From Leptospira saintgironsiae (lineage in GTDB: Bacteria > Spirochaetota > Leptospiria > Leptospirales > Leptospiraceae), in the NCBI RefSeq assembly GCF_002811765.1, contig NZ_NPDR01000005.1:124001-188000 (forward strand): DNA of 64,000 bases, given 5' to 3'. How positions within the stretch are numbered: position 1 is the stretch's first letter; each line of letters starts with the position of its first letter. Below the pieces are notes generated by a model. The model was not told the origin of the DNA. It ran no database searches and was given only the letters and a program-made list of their open reading frames with translations. Shown here piece by piece: positions 25,342-32,903 of the stretch. The position numbers and the translations under genes were made by a program.

Positions 25342-27243
25342 ATGCTGGAAATTAAGGTAGAAGACGGAAATTTTATAGATTCAGAAGGATATATTCTTCA
25401 GTTGCGAGGAGTAAATCTTTCCGGAAGTTCCAAACTCCCATTCAAACCGGATGGAACCACACATTTCGATCAGTCCTTAACATTTCATGATCATAGAAAA
25501 GTTTCCTTCGTAGGAAGACCTTTAGAAGAGAAAGAAGCTGCGGAACATTTAGATCGATTGAAGAAGTGGGGATTCAACTTTCTTCGCTTTCTTGTTACTT
25601 GGGAAGCAGTGGAACATTTAGGTCCAGGCAAATATGATCAAGCATATCTAGACTATATTGAAAGAATGGTGGCACTCGCCGACAAAAAAGGATTCTACGT
25701 TTTTATCGATCCTCACCAAGATGTTTGGTCCAGATTTACAGGAGGTGATGGCGCTCCCGGTTGGACTTTGGAAGAAGTCGGAATGAATATTGAGAATATT
25801 AAAGATTCCGATACTGCAATCGTTCATCATTTTCAAGGCAGGAATTATAAAAGAATGTCCTGGCCTTTAAACTATCAGAAGTATGCATGCGCTACAATGT
25901 TCTCTCTATTCTTCGGAGGGAAAACATTTGCACCTAAATTATCTATTCATGGAAAGAACGTAGAAACCTTTTTGCAAGATCATTATATAGAAGCAATGTG
26001 TAGGATCGCGAAGAAGGTCGCTAAATACAAAAACGTTTTAGGATTCGATTCTTTGAATGAACCTTCTCCTGGATGGATCGGTAAAAAGAATATTGGAGAA
26101 TTTTCCGGGCTTGGTTTTGGAAAAGTTCTGACTACTTCTCCTTTCCAAGAAATGTTTTTATCCGAGGGAAGAACCGTAAGAGCAAATAATGCTTATATGC
26201 TCGGGTTTACAGGATTTAATTTAGGAAAAACTAAAATAAATACAAAGTCAGTTCCTCTTTGGCGGGAAGGAAAACATTGTATTTGGAGACAACATGGAGT
26301 TTGGGATTACGATCCGAATGGCGCTCCAATGTTGCTTCGTCCTGATTATTTTAATAAGTATAGAGGAAGAAAGATAGAATTCTACCCTGAATTCATGCTT
26401 CCTTTTATAAAAAGATTCAAAACTAGAATTCAATCTGTTCAGAAAAAATTCTCCATTTTTGTAGAATCAGACCCAGGAAGTTTAGAATTGGACTGGGACG
26501 AAAAACCAAAAAAGGGAGAAGGAACTGTAATCAACGCGACTCATTGGTATGATGTTTCCGTGTTGATGTTCAAACGTTTTATTCCTTGGTTTGGAGTTCA
26601 TATCTTCAAGCAGATCCCAATATTCGGAAAGAAGAATGTAGAGAAGGCGTACGAAGACACGATCAGAATGATCAAAGAAGTTTCCATCAAGAAGATGAAT
26701 AATTGTCCTACAGTGATCGGAGAAACTGGGATCCCAATGGATATGAACGGACGTTTGGCGTTCCGAACAAAAAATTATTCTCACTTAGAAGCTTCTCTAG
26801 ATCGTATCATAACTTCTATCGAGAAAAATTTCGTACATTATACACTTTGGAATTATACTCCTGATAATACTCATAGTTTAGGGGATAGATGGAATGAAGA
26901 AGATCTTTCTCTCTATTCTTTGGACACTCCTAAAAGTATAGATGAAGATGGGGGAAGGGCAGTCAGAGCCTTCTCCAGACCTTATCCAATCCGAACTAAA
27001 GGAAATCCTGAAGCGATCAGTTTTGATATTGAAAAATCCATGTTCAAATATTCTTTCCGAAAAGAAGGAGATGAAATTCCAGTAGCTGAGATCTTCCTTC
27101 CAGAAATACATTACGGAAAAGGATTCGATGTGTTGGTGAATGCAGGAACTTGGAAGTTCGACTCCAAAAAAAGAATACTGACCTTCAAGGGAGAAAAGTC
27201 AGTTTCCTATTACGGCATAACTATTTTCCCGACTAAAAAATAA
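25342..27243 (+). CDS. Glycoside hydrolase family 5 protein (glycolipid glucosidase-like)
   Basis: The 633-residue protein starts with a GH5-type first strand (LQLRGVNLSGSSKLP, about 19-33) and carries DPHQDVWSRFTGGDGAPGW (about 123-141). The acid/base glutamate is in SLNEPSPGW (about 237-245) and the nucleophile in VIGETGIPMD (about 458-467). A C-terminal beta-sandwich-like part follows (about 550-633). The DPHQD...GDGAPGW segment resembles the endoglycoceramidase/sterylglucosidase branch of GH5, suggesting a glycolipid substrate; that is inference. There is no signal peptide. Coupling to a patatin-like lipase fits lipid recycling. Confidence 0.82.
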   Translation: MLEIKVEDGNFIDSEGYILQLRGVNLSGSSKLPFKPDGTTHFDQSLTFHDHRKVSFVGRPLEEKEAAEHLDRLKKWGFNFLRFLVTWEAVEHLGPGKYDQAYLDYIERMVALADKKGFYVFIDPHQDVWSRFTGGDGAPGWTLEEVGMNIENIKDSDTAIVHHFQGRNYKRMSWPLNYQKYACATMFSLFFGGKTFAPKLSIHGKNVETFLQDHYIEAMCRIAKKVAKYKNVLGFDSLNEPSPGWIGKKNIGEFSGLGFGKVLTTSPFQEMFLSEGRTVRANNAYMLGFTGFNLGKTKINTKSVPLWREGKHCIWRQHGVWDYDPNGAPMLLRPDYFNKYRGRKIEFYPEFMLPFIKRFKTRIQSVQKKFSIFVESDPGSLELDWDEKPKKGEGTVINATHWYDVSVLMFKRFIPWFGVHIFKQIPIFGKKNVEKAYEDTIRMIKEVSIKKMNNCPTVIGETGIPMDMNGRLAFRTKNYSHLEASLDRIITSIEKNFVHYTLWNYTPDNTHSLGDRWNEEDLSLYSLDTPKSIDEDGGRAVRAFSRPYPIRTKGNPEAISFDIEKSMFKYSFRKEGDEIPVAEIFLPEIHYGKGFDVLVNAGTWKFDSKKRILTFKGEKSVSYYGITIFPTKK

Positions 27244-27350
27244 CTTTTCTATAGAATGGGAATCGTTAGAATGGCCTTCGTCGTTAAACTGTCGGAATTC
27301 TCCAAGGTTTTGGAAATTTTCGATTTAATCTAGTTAGAGATTCGACTCGG

Positions 27351-27362
27351 GCTAATATTAGC
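27351..27362. repeat. 12-bp perfect palindrome GCTAATATTAGC upstream of the lipoprotein gene
   Basis: The palindrome lies 33 bp before the lipoprotein ATG. It is a possible operator for a dimeric regulator. No other copy was noticed nearby. Confidence 0.3.
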
Positions 27363-27395
27363 GACATAGAATTAAAAATTCGCAGAGGTCTTTGC

Positions 27396-27674
27396 ATGAA
27401 AAACACGTTTTTTTCGATCCTTACGATTCTAATTTTTGCAGGTCTTATTTCTTGCGGCGGAGCGAAAGTGAGCCAAGCAGAATGTGATCCAGTTGTAAAC
27501 GAATTGATTTCCAATCTTGCTGTTGGTCAAACTCCTGAGCAAGCTGACAAACTGAAAGCTATGCAAGGTCAAATTTCTGCTCATCTACTCAAAGAGTGTA
27601 TGACTGGTAAATATGATCTTACTTGTTTAAAATCTTCTAAAACACTTGCAGCTCTTGCTACTTGTAAGAAGTAA
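27396..27674 (+). CDS. Small lipoprotein, TIGR04454-like
   Basis: The 92-residue precursor has a lipoprotein signal peptide ending in GLISC (lipobox cysteine at about 20). The mature part is about 72 residues with cysteines in AECDPVV, KECMTG, LTCLK and ATCKK. The spacing and composition resemble the Leptospira-specific TIGR04454 lipoprotein family, whose function is not known. GAGG precedes the ATG. A strong intrinsic terminator follows 12 bp after the stop, so the gene is monocistronic and probably well expressed. Confidence 0.85.
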   Translation: MKNTFFSILTILIFAGLISCGGAKVSQAECDPVVNELISNLAVGQTPEQADKLKAMQGQISAHLLKECMTGKYDLTCLKSSKTLAALATCKK

Positions 27675-27685
27675 TTTCAAATAAT

Positions 27686-27718
27686 AAAGGGCCGGATTCT
27701 TCCGGCTCTTTCTCTTCT
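27686..27718 (+). terminator. Rho-independent terminator after the lipoprotein gene
   Basis: An 11-bp stem (AAAGGGCCGGA with TCCGGCTCTTT, one G-U pair, four-base loop) at 27686-27711 is followed by a pyrimidine-rich tail TCTCTTCT. It may also serve the opposing minus-strand gene that ends at 27721. Confidence 0.75.
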
Positions 27719-27720
27719 GC

Positions 27721-28029
27721 CTAATCTTCTTTTATCAAAAAGAAACCTTTCTCCTCAGAATAACATCCATGTTCCCTATATAGTCCAGAAGGATAAAAAT
27801 GTATCTTTTGGGCATATCTGTATCTACTCGAAATACATTTAAGGCAAACATCCCAGCGAATTGCCCAGTCACATTCTTCTTTTCTGAAAGCGGGAAGGAC
27901 TCTTAAGAGAGGTTTTGATTCAGGAGTTTCATTTGGGAAGGTAGCTTCCGGAGATGGATGGAGGAGAGGGGTGTACAGGATGGTCGAAGTTACTACAAAA
28001 AAGGCTAAGGCTTGAAGGGTTCGACTCAT
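27721..28029 (-). CDS. Small exported cysteine-containing hypothetical protein
   Basis: The 102-residue frame starts with a plausible signal peptide (MSRTLQALAFFVVTSTIL). The C-terminal part holds four cysteines (EECDW, DVCLKC, HGCYS). I recognise no family. One copy of the dispersed motif (27983-27996) lies in the signal-peptide codons, where it encodes VVTST. The stop sits just past the lipoprotein terminator. The frame could be a genuine Leptospira-specific secreted protein or partly repeat-derived. Confidence 0.45.
   Translation of the reverse strand: MSRTLQALAFFVVTSTILYTPLLHPSPEATFPNETPESKPLLRVLPAFRKEECDWAIRWDVCLKCISSRYRYAQKIHFYPSGLYREHGCYSEEKGFFLIKED
27983..27996 (-). repeat. Dispersed motif copy 2 (GTAGTAACTTCGAC, minus orientation)
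   Basis: Exact 14-mer on the minus strand, overlapping the first codons of the small hypothetical gene at 27721-28029. Confidence 0.65.
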
Positions 28030-28043
28030 TCTAATAGGATTCT

Positions 28044-28259
28044 CTAGTGCCAGATATGAATTCTATCGGTCTGATTTCGAAGTATCTGCAGTGTTTGAGG
28101 ATCTAAAATTATGTCACATTCATAGCGGCCAAATTTTGCTGAATGTAGTAGCTTTGACTGGCAAATAGGATCTTCTCTTCTCTCGTCGAAGCTACTACAA
28201 AATTCCAATCTCATTCCACCTCCAGAAACGAATCTTCCCGAGCTCTGTCTTATCCACAT
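28044..28259 (-). CDS. Short hypothetical protein, doubtful
   Basis: This is a 71-residue open frame 14 bp upstream of the 27721-28029 frame. AAGGGA lies about 11 bp before the ATG. It holds three cysteines and no signal peptide, and no family is recognised. Two inverted copies of the dispersed motif occupy about an eighth of the frame, so it may be non-coding repeat-bearing sequence. Kept at low confidence. Confidence 0.28.
   Translation of the reverse strand: MWIRQSSGRFVSGGGMRLEFCSSFDERREDPICQSKLLHSAKFGRYECDIILDPQTLQILRNQTDRIHIWH
28145..28158 (+). repeat. Dispersed motif copy 3 (GTAGTAGCTTTGAC variant)
   Basis: Differs from the consensus at the variable position 7 and at one other base. 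It forms an inverted pair with copy 4, separated by 26 bp. Confidence 0.55.
28185..28198 (-). repeat. Dispersed motif copy 4 (GTAGTAGCTTCGAC, minus orientation)
   Basis: Matches the consensus with G at the variable position 7. Together with copy 3 it can fold into a stem of about 14 bp with a 26-nt loop. Confidence 0.65.
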
Positions 28260-28295
28260 TTAGAGTTTCCCTTCTTCTACTTTTCTAAAATCGAA

Positions 28296-28335
28296 GAGGA
28301 GAAAAATGTAAACCTTCCTAGAAATTTTTCTCCTC
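28296..28335. repeat. 12-bp perfect inverted repeat upstream of the ECF sigma gene
   Basis: GAGGAGAAAAAT (28296-28307) and ATTTTTCTCCTC (28324-28335) flank 16 bp. A third GAGGAGAAAA lies at 28389-28398. The left arm looks like a ribosome-binding site followed by ATG TAA, a start codon directly followed by a stop. It sits between the divergent 28259 and 28466 frames, so it may be an operator or an RNA hairpin. Confidence 0.45.
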
Positions 28336-28465
28336 CATGTAAAAAAGGCCGGCCCAATATGTTATCTCTAACAAAGCCCATTCGCGAAGAGGAGAAAAGG
28401 GTATAGTTTAAAACAGCCGCCGGAAATTACTTGAATTAAGCGTTTCGAGTTGGAATCTTTGTGTA

Positions 28466-28990
28466 ATGGCATCCCGAAAAGATTTTATGGAGACCCTGTA
28501 TCGGGAATCCAACGGGAGAATTTTTGATTTCTTGTATAAGTATACCGGAAATCCAGAAACTGCCTCAGACCTCATGCAGGATACGTTTCTTAATTTTTTT
28601 AAGAAGTATTCCAATTCCGACTTAAACAAAGAACAAGCCCTAAAGCTGTTATATACGATTGCGAGAAATCGATCGATTAACTATGCCAAGAAGTTCTCCA
28701 CGGTAAAAGAATCCGGAACGGACGATATGGGAACTTATAGAGAAGAAGGACAAAGTTTCGAAAGAAAAACGGAACTTTCCGACTTAGAATCCAGATTGAT
28801 GGATTGTTTGGACGACTTAGAAGAAGGAGAAAGATACGCTTTAGTATTAAAGAATATAGAAAAATACACGTTGGCTGATATTGCAGATATCATGGGGATC
28901 TCGATTGCAACTGCATCTAGATTGGTTGTGAAAGCGACCGGAAAGCTCGTAGAGATCGCAAAAAATAAACAAATTCTGCCGATGGACTAA
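28466..28990 (+). CDS. ECF-type RNA polymerase sigma factor
   Basis: The 174-residue protein has sigma region 2 (RIFDFLYKYTGNPETASDLMQDTFLNFFK, spanning about 18-46) and region 4 with a helix-turn-helix (ADIADIMGISIATASRLV, about 146-163). Region 2.4-like LYTIARNRSINYAKK is clear. The short linker without region 3 marks it as an ECF sigma factor. A FecR-domain membrane protein follows after 26 bp and is the likely anti-sigma or signal-transducing partner. The -10 and -35 preference cannot be read from sequence. Confidence 0.9.
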   Translation: MASRKDFMETLYRESNGRIFDFLYKYTGNPETASDLMQDTFLNFFKKYSNSDLNKEQALKLLYTIARNRSINYAKKFSTVKESGTDDMGTYREEGQSFERKTELSDLESRLMDCLDDLEEGERYALVLKNIEKYTLADIADIMGISIATASRLVVKATGKLVEIAKNKQILPMD

Positions 28991-29016
28991 TACTAAGAAG
29001 ACTGTTGAAGGGAAGA

Positions 29017-30045
29017 ATGGACGAAAATTTCGAACATAAAATTAGGAAGGCGATCGAAGGTGAGAAGAACGAATACAGTTCTTCTATCGATAAATTGTCC
29101 GATATGCTTTCCAAATCTTGGGTTTCCCCTCCTTCAAATATATCTTTCGAAGAAATTTACGAAAAGGCCCAAGCTTCTAAGGTTATTAGCTTTAAAAAAC
29201 CGTTATTATATACTATTGCTTCTGCAGCTGCAATCTTGATTGGAGCATTCAGTTTTCTTATTTTACGAAATCCTAAAGCACCTCCGATCAAGAATGAACT
29301 CGGAATATCGGTAACTAAAATTATCGGTAAAGGATATTTATTCTCTTCAGATTCCGATAAACTTTTAGCCTTAAACGAAGGTGAATCGGTAGGTTCAGGC
29401 CAGATCTTGAAAACCGAGCCCGGATCTAAACTTTTCCTAAGCATTGCAAAGGGAGAAGGTATGATCTTGGAAGAATCTACAGAGCTTGAGATCATGAAAG
29501 AAGGAAAACAATCTTTCCGACTTCGTAATGGAAGCATCTTAGTTCATCTGCACAAGAATCTTAAAAAAGACGAATTTAAGATCATAACCGAAACAGGTTT
29601 GGTAGAAGTTAGAGGAACAAAATTCGAAGTTAAAGAAAGTTTGAAAGAAGGAACTATTGTCTCTGTTTTAGAGGGAAGGGTAGCTGCAAAGAGTATCACT
29701 GAACCGAATCGCGGAGAGCAAGTTTTGCAACCAGGCCAAAAAATCCGCTTAGAGGCAAAAGGGTTTCAACGTACTTTTCTATCTTCTGCAGAACAAAAGG
29801 ACCTTGGGTTTAAATTTTCGGAACTTCATGTGGATGAGATTGCAAGGAGCTCTGAAAAATCTTTCTCCAATAAGGATGATCTGTTTAACGAATACCAAAG
29901 ATTGGAGAGGGTCATCCTTTCCAACGGTGAAACGTTAGAAGGTGTAATCGTCGACATGGACGAAAATTTTATGTATTTGCAAACCCTCGAAAAGGAAATA
30001 AAAATCCAAAGAGATTCAGTTATGGAGGTGATTCAACTTCGCTAA
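29017..30045 (+). CDS. FecR-domain membrane protein, probable anti-sigma partner
   Basis: I prefer the ATG at 29017 (342 residues) because GAAGGGA lies just before it; the frame also has a TTG at 29005. A cytoplasmic stretch of about 58 residues precedes a single transmembrane helix (about 65-85, LYTIASAAAILIGAFSFLIL). A FecR domain follows (about 125-250) with FRLRNGSILVHLHK and VEVRGTKFEV, then a C-terminal part resembling a small SH3-like domain (ILSNGETLEGVIVDMDE). FecR proteins relay periplasmic signals to ECF sigma factors. Its place directly after the sigma gene supports that role. Confidence 0.85.
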   Translation: MDENFEHKIRKAIEGEKNEYSSSIDKLSDMLSKSWVSPPSNISFEEIYEKAQASKVISFKKPLLYTIASAAAILIGAFSFLILRNPKAPPIKNELGISVTKIIGKGYLFSSDSDKLLALNEGESVGSGQILKTEPGSKLFLSIAKGEGMILEESTELEIMKEGKQSFRLRNGSILVHLHKNLKKDEFKIITETGLVEVRGTKFEVKESLKEGTIVSVLEGRVAAKSITEPNRGEQVLQPGQKIRLEAKGFQRTFLSSAEQKDLGFKFSELHVDEIARSSEKSFSNKDDLFNEYQRLERVILSNGETLEGVIVDMDENFMYLQTLEKEIKIQRDSVMEVIQLR

Positions 30046-30108
30046 AAATGAATTATTTTTGACATGTGGAGAATTTTAAAGAAATTCTACCAAAGAAGGC
30101 TAATTCCC

Positions 30109-30672
30109 ATGTCTGAAGAAACAGCACACCCCTCCGCAAAGACCCCTCGTTATAAAAGACATCTTGCCAATTATTTGATCGATAAGGACTTCCAATTAAG
30201 GTTTTTCTTAAATTTCTCTTTATTGTTTATCTTCGGGTTACTTCTTACTCTCGGGTTTTTATTTTGGATCCATTCTACTAAGTACGACAAAGGGGTCGTT
30301 TTCAGACTTCGCGAAGATACTGTTAAAGTATATCAAAAAGGATTTGAGATAGTTAACGGAGAAGAGAAGGATAAGTTCGTGGAGAAGGAACTTGCTCTTC
30401 CGGATTACGATCATGGTCTGGATCTTTTTTCGATCCAATTTAAAGGAATTCTACTATTCTCCATGTTGTATCTTCTTCTTTCTGCGATATTTGTCTTGTT
30501 CTATTCCCATAAGATGGCCGGGCCAATCTATAATATTAAGAAGAATTTAAAATTGCTACTGGAAGGTAAAGACGTAGACAAGATCCGGATCCGAAGTGGT
30601 GACGAGTTTCAGGATCTTGCCGATCTTTTGAATGAGTTGATCGACAAAAAGATCCACGGTAAGAAGAATTAA
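30109..30672 (+). CDS. Membrane protein with a HAMP-like domain
   Basis: I prefer the ATG at 30109 (187 residues), with AAGAAGG 8 bp upstream; an ATG at 30064 is possible. Two transmembrane helices (about 31-55 and 111-132 of the shorter form) flank an extracytoplasmic loop of about 55 residues. The C-terminal HAMP-like segment contains KMAGPIYNIKKNLKLLLEG and GDEFQDLADLLNEL. No kinase, cyclase or methyl-accepting domain follows, so it is a stand-alone HAMP sensor stub. Its position 63 bp after the FecR gene suggests a third component of the sigma/FecR signalling group. Confidence 0.75.
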   Translation: MSEETAHPSAKTPRYKRHLANYLIDKDFQLRFFLNFSLLFIFGLLLTLGFLFWIHSTKYDKGVVFRLREDTVKVYQKGFEIVNGEEKDKFVEKELALPDYDHGLDLFSIQFKGILLFSMLYLLLSAIFVLFYSHKMAGPIYNIKKNLKLLLEGKDVDKIRIRSGDEFQDLADLLNELIDKKIHGKKN

Positions 30673-30773
30673 TAGGGGGATTTTGTCGTACCTTCGACTT
30701 ATCCATCTTCTTATCTTAGCTTTCTAAATTTGAATAGCCATTTTAAAGAGTTCTTGAAACATGCAGAACGTGT

Positions 30774-31856
30774 ATGAAGGATATACTCGTTTCGGAAACT
30801 TTTCATAAATTATATAATTCCGATTCGAGAAAAATGGATAAGCTTTCGGATGAAAGCGTTAATCTCGTATTAACTTCACCTCCTTATCCCATGGTAGAAA
30901 TGTGGGATGATCTCTTCAAAAGCTGGGATAAAAACACTAAGAATGCTCTTTCCAAAAACTTAGGAAACGAAGCATTCGAGGCGATGCATTTGCAACTGGA
31001 TAAAGTCTGGGGCGAATGCTTTCGTGTTTTGAAAGAAGGAGGGATCCTTCTAATCAACATAGGGGATGCCACTCGAAGTATTGGAGGCGAATTTAGTTTG
31101 TTTTCGAATCACTCCAGGATTTTACAAGCTTGTCGTAACTTCGGCTTTACTTCGCTACCAGATATTCTTTGGAGAAAGCAGACTAATTCCCCAACTAAGT
31201 TTATGGGTTCAGGAATGTACCCAGTAGGCGCCTATGTTACCTATGAGCATGAGTATATTTTGATCCTTCGTAAAGGAGGATTGAGAAAGTATTCGAAATC
31301 CGAGACGGAGATCCGACGAAATAGCGCCTTTTTCTGGGAGGAAAGGAATGTTTGGTTTTCGGATGTTTGGGATCTAAAGGGTGAAAGGCAGATTTTTAAG
31401 GATGTCGGAGCTTCGCGAGAAAGGACCGCGGCGTTTCCTTTGGATTTCGCCTATCGATTGGTGAACATGTTCTCTATAAAGGGTGATACAGTTTTAGATC
31501 CATTTTTAGGAACAGGAACTGCATCATTGGCGGCTCTTCTTTCTTCCAGAAATAGCCTCGGATATGATGTAGATCAGGGAATTCTTGAGATTTCTAGGAA
31601 GAAGCTACTTGCTGCTGTAAATGTTTCGTCGAAGATACTACAAAACAGACTACAAAGCCATCTTGATTTTATTTCAGATCGAAAGAAGCAAAAGAAAGAG
31701 ATTTCACATACGAATAAGCATTATGGATTTCCAGTAGTCACTTCTCAGGAGACAGAATTGACCTTCGAATTAGTAGATTCTTCACTTGAGATTGAACATT
31801 TCTCCTTGAAAGCTCATTATTCTCCATATAATCTACAAAACTCTTCTAAAAAGTAA
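30774..31856 (+). CDS. Solitary beta-class DNA methyltransferase, probably N4-cytosine type
   Basis: The 360-residue protein carries catalytic motif IV as TSPPYP (about 33-38), ahead of the SAM-binding motif I DPFLGTGTASLAA (about 242-254). This order defines the beta class. SPPY favours N4-methylcytosine over N6-methyladenine. A target-recognition region lies between them (about 100-230). No restriction endonuclease gene is adjacent. From memory, an orphan m4C methyltransferase acting on CTAG has been described in L. interrogans; whether this is its ortholog cannot be told here. A dispersed-motif copy lies within the coding sequence at 31628-31641. Confidence 0.85.
   Translation: MKDILVSETFHKLYNSDSRKMDKLSDESVNLVLTSPPYPMVEMWDDLFKSWDKNTKNALSKNLGNEAFEAMHLQLDKVWGECFRVLKEGGILLINIGDATRSIGGEFSLFSNHSRILQACRNFGFTSLPDILWRKQTNSPTKFMGSGMYPVGAYVTYEHEYILILRKGGLRKYSKSETEIRRNSAFFWEERNVWFSDVWDLKGERQIFKDVGASRERTAAFPLDFAYRLVNMFSIKGDTVLDPFLGTGTASLAALLSSRNSLGYDVDQGILEISRKKLLAAVNVSSKILQNRLQSHLDFISDRKKQKKEISHTNKHYGFPVVTSQETELTFELVDSSLEIEHFSLKAHYSPYNLQNSSKK
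31628..31641 (-). repeat. Dispersed motif copy 5 (GTAGTATCTTCGAC, minus orientation)
   Basis: Consensus copy with T at variable position 7, inside the methyltransferase gene near codons 285-290. Being in coding sequence it could be coincidental, but the match is otherwise perfect. Confidence 0.5.
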
Positions 31857-31942
31857 GTTTCAAATTGTTGCTATTCTAATGGATCTAGTAGATCTTATTA
31901 CAGCTTTATTGAATAAATTAGTGTTATAGGAAAGACCTTCGT

Positions 31943-32677
31943 ATGAAAAACCAAGCACTTGTATTTGCTCTCATCATTTTCTCGACCTTATTTGCCTTGC
32001 CTTCTTCTTTACTCGCAGAAGAAGAAATTGCGATCGTACTATTCGTTGTAGGGGATGTTTCCGGAACTCAAGAAGGGAAAAGGGTAAGTCTCAAGAAGAA
32101 TTCTATCTTGAAAAAGCAAGATGAACTTGAAACGAAAGAAGGGAAAGTCGATCTTCAAATCGGTCCTTCCGTAGTTGTTCGCATTGCGGCTTTCACCAAA
32201 GTAAAAATTGCTGAACTAAGTTCCGACAAAAAAGCAAATAAATCAAAATTGGAACTCGTTTCCGGCAAGGTATTTGCCCGGGTAGATAAAGGATCTAAGA
32301 AAGAAGATTTTACAATTACTGCGCCTTCTTACAACGCTGGCGTTCGAGGAACGCAATTTGTAGTTTGCGAAGAGAATGAAGCTCAACGCAAAGAAAATCC
32401 TGATCACGAAGATTCCGATGTTCCAAATGGAATTTTCGTGAAAGAAGGAGAAGTCGGAGTAACGACAGAAAATGGAAAGAACTTCCCGTTGAAGCAAGAT
32501 GAAGAAGCAATAATATCTCCTCAGGGTCTTCTGAAACAACCTTTGGAAGAATTTATGCGCGAGAAAATGAAGATTTTAGATGGCTTTAAGAAGATTATGG
32601 AAGAGAATTATAAAATTCTTAGAGATCAAAAACTTCAGAACCAGGAATTATTAAATCAAACTAAGCAGGATATATGA
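31943..32677 (+). CDS. Secreted FecR-domain protein
   Basis: The 244-residue precursor has a signal peptide (MKNQALVFALIIFSTLFALP, probable cleavage near LLA-EEE). The FecR domain (about 35-190) shows LELVSGKVFARVDKG and NAGVRGTQFVV (about 131-141). A C-terminal helical tail (about 205-244) is rich in Lys, Glu and Gln. Unlike the FecR protein at 29017 it has no internal transmembrane helix, so it should be periplasmic or surface-exposed. AGGAAAG precedes the ATG. A copy of the dispersed motif lies 11 bp after the stop. Confidence 0.83.
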   Translation: MKNQALVFALIIFSTLFALPSSLLAEEEIAIVLFVVGDVSGTQEGKRVSLKKNSILKKQDELETKEGKVDLQIGPSVVVRIAAFTKVKIAELSSDKKANKSKLELVSGKVFARVDKGSKKEDFTITAPSYNAGVRGTQFVVCEENEAQRKENPDHEDSDVPNGIFVKEGEVGVTTENGKNFPLKQDEEAIISPQGLLKQPLEEFMREKMKILDGFKKIMEENYKILRDQKLQNQELLNQTKQDI

Positions 32678-32688
32678 TTTATCCTACT

Positions 32689-32702
32689 GTAGTAACTTCG
32701 AC
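32689..32702 (+). repeat. Dispersed motif copy 6 (GTAGTAACTTCGAC)
   Basis: Exact copy, embedded in the full TGTAGTAACTTCGACA (32688-32703). Intergenic, just after the FecR gene. Confidence 0.7.
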
Positions 32703-32749
32703 AAAATAAAAAATCCTCACGCACTAACTCCGGATTATTTTAGTCGGGT

Positions 32750-32798
32750 GGCCTAGGAAATTCGCCCTCGAAAGGGATCTCCAAATTGGCGTTAGGCC
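32750..32798. other. Structured intergenic element before the methionine-cycle operon
   Basis: GGCCTA (32750-32755) pairs with TAGGCC (32793-32798). Inside, CGCC (32763-32766) can pair with GGCG (32788-32791), or CCCT (32765-32768) with AGGG (32773-32776) around a CGAA tetraloop. No U-tract follows. It lies upstream of the inferred operon promoter, so it is not clearly a leader. Confidence 0.4.
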
Positions 32799-32857
32799 TC
32801 ATATTCAATGGTCAGATAGGGAGACATAATTATACCTAAAAAAGCACTGATTTTTGC

Positions 32858-32886
32858 TTGAAGAAATCAAGATATCTTGATATCTT
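32858..32886 (+). promoter_or_regulatory. Candidate promoter of the sahR-like/ahcY/metH operon
   Basis: TTGAAG (32858-32863), a 17-bp spacer and TATCTT (32881-32886) form a plausible promoter. The spacer contains the palindromic operator, which would block RNA polymerase when occupied. Confidence 0.4.
32866..32881. promoter_or_regulatory. Perfect 16-bp palindromic operator ATCAAGATATCTTGAT
   Basis: The palindrome is perfect and followed by a further half-site ATATCTTG (32880-32887). It lies 22 bp before the preferred ATG of the ArsR-type regulator. Winged-helix ArsR repressors usually bind such symmetrical AT-rich sites, so autoregulation of the whole operon is likely. Confidence 0.65.
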
Positions 32887-32903
32887 GTGAGAAGGCTTTG
32901 AAA

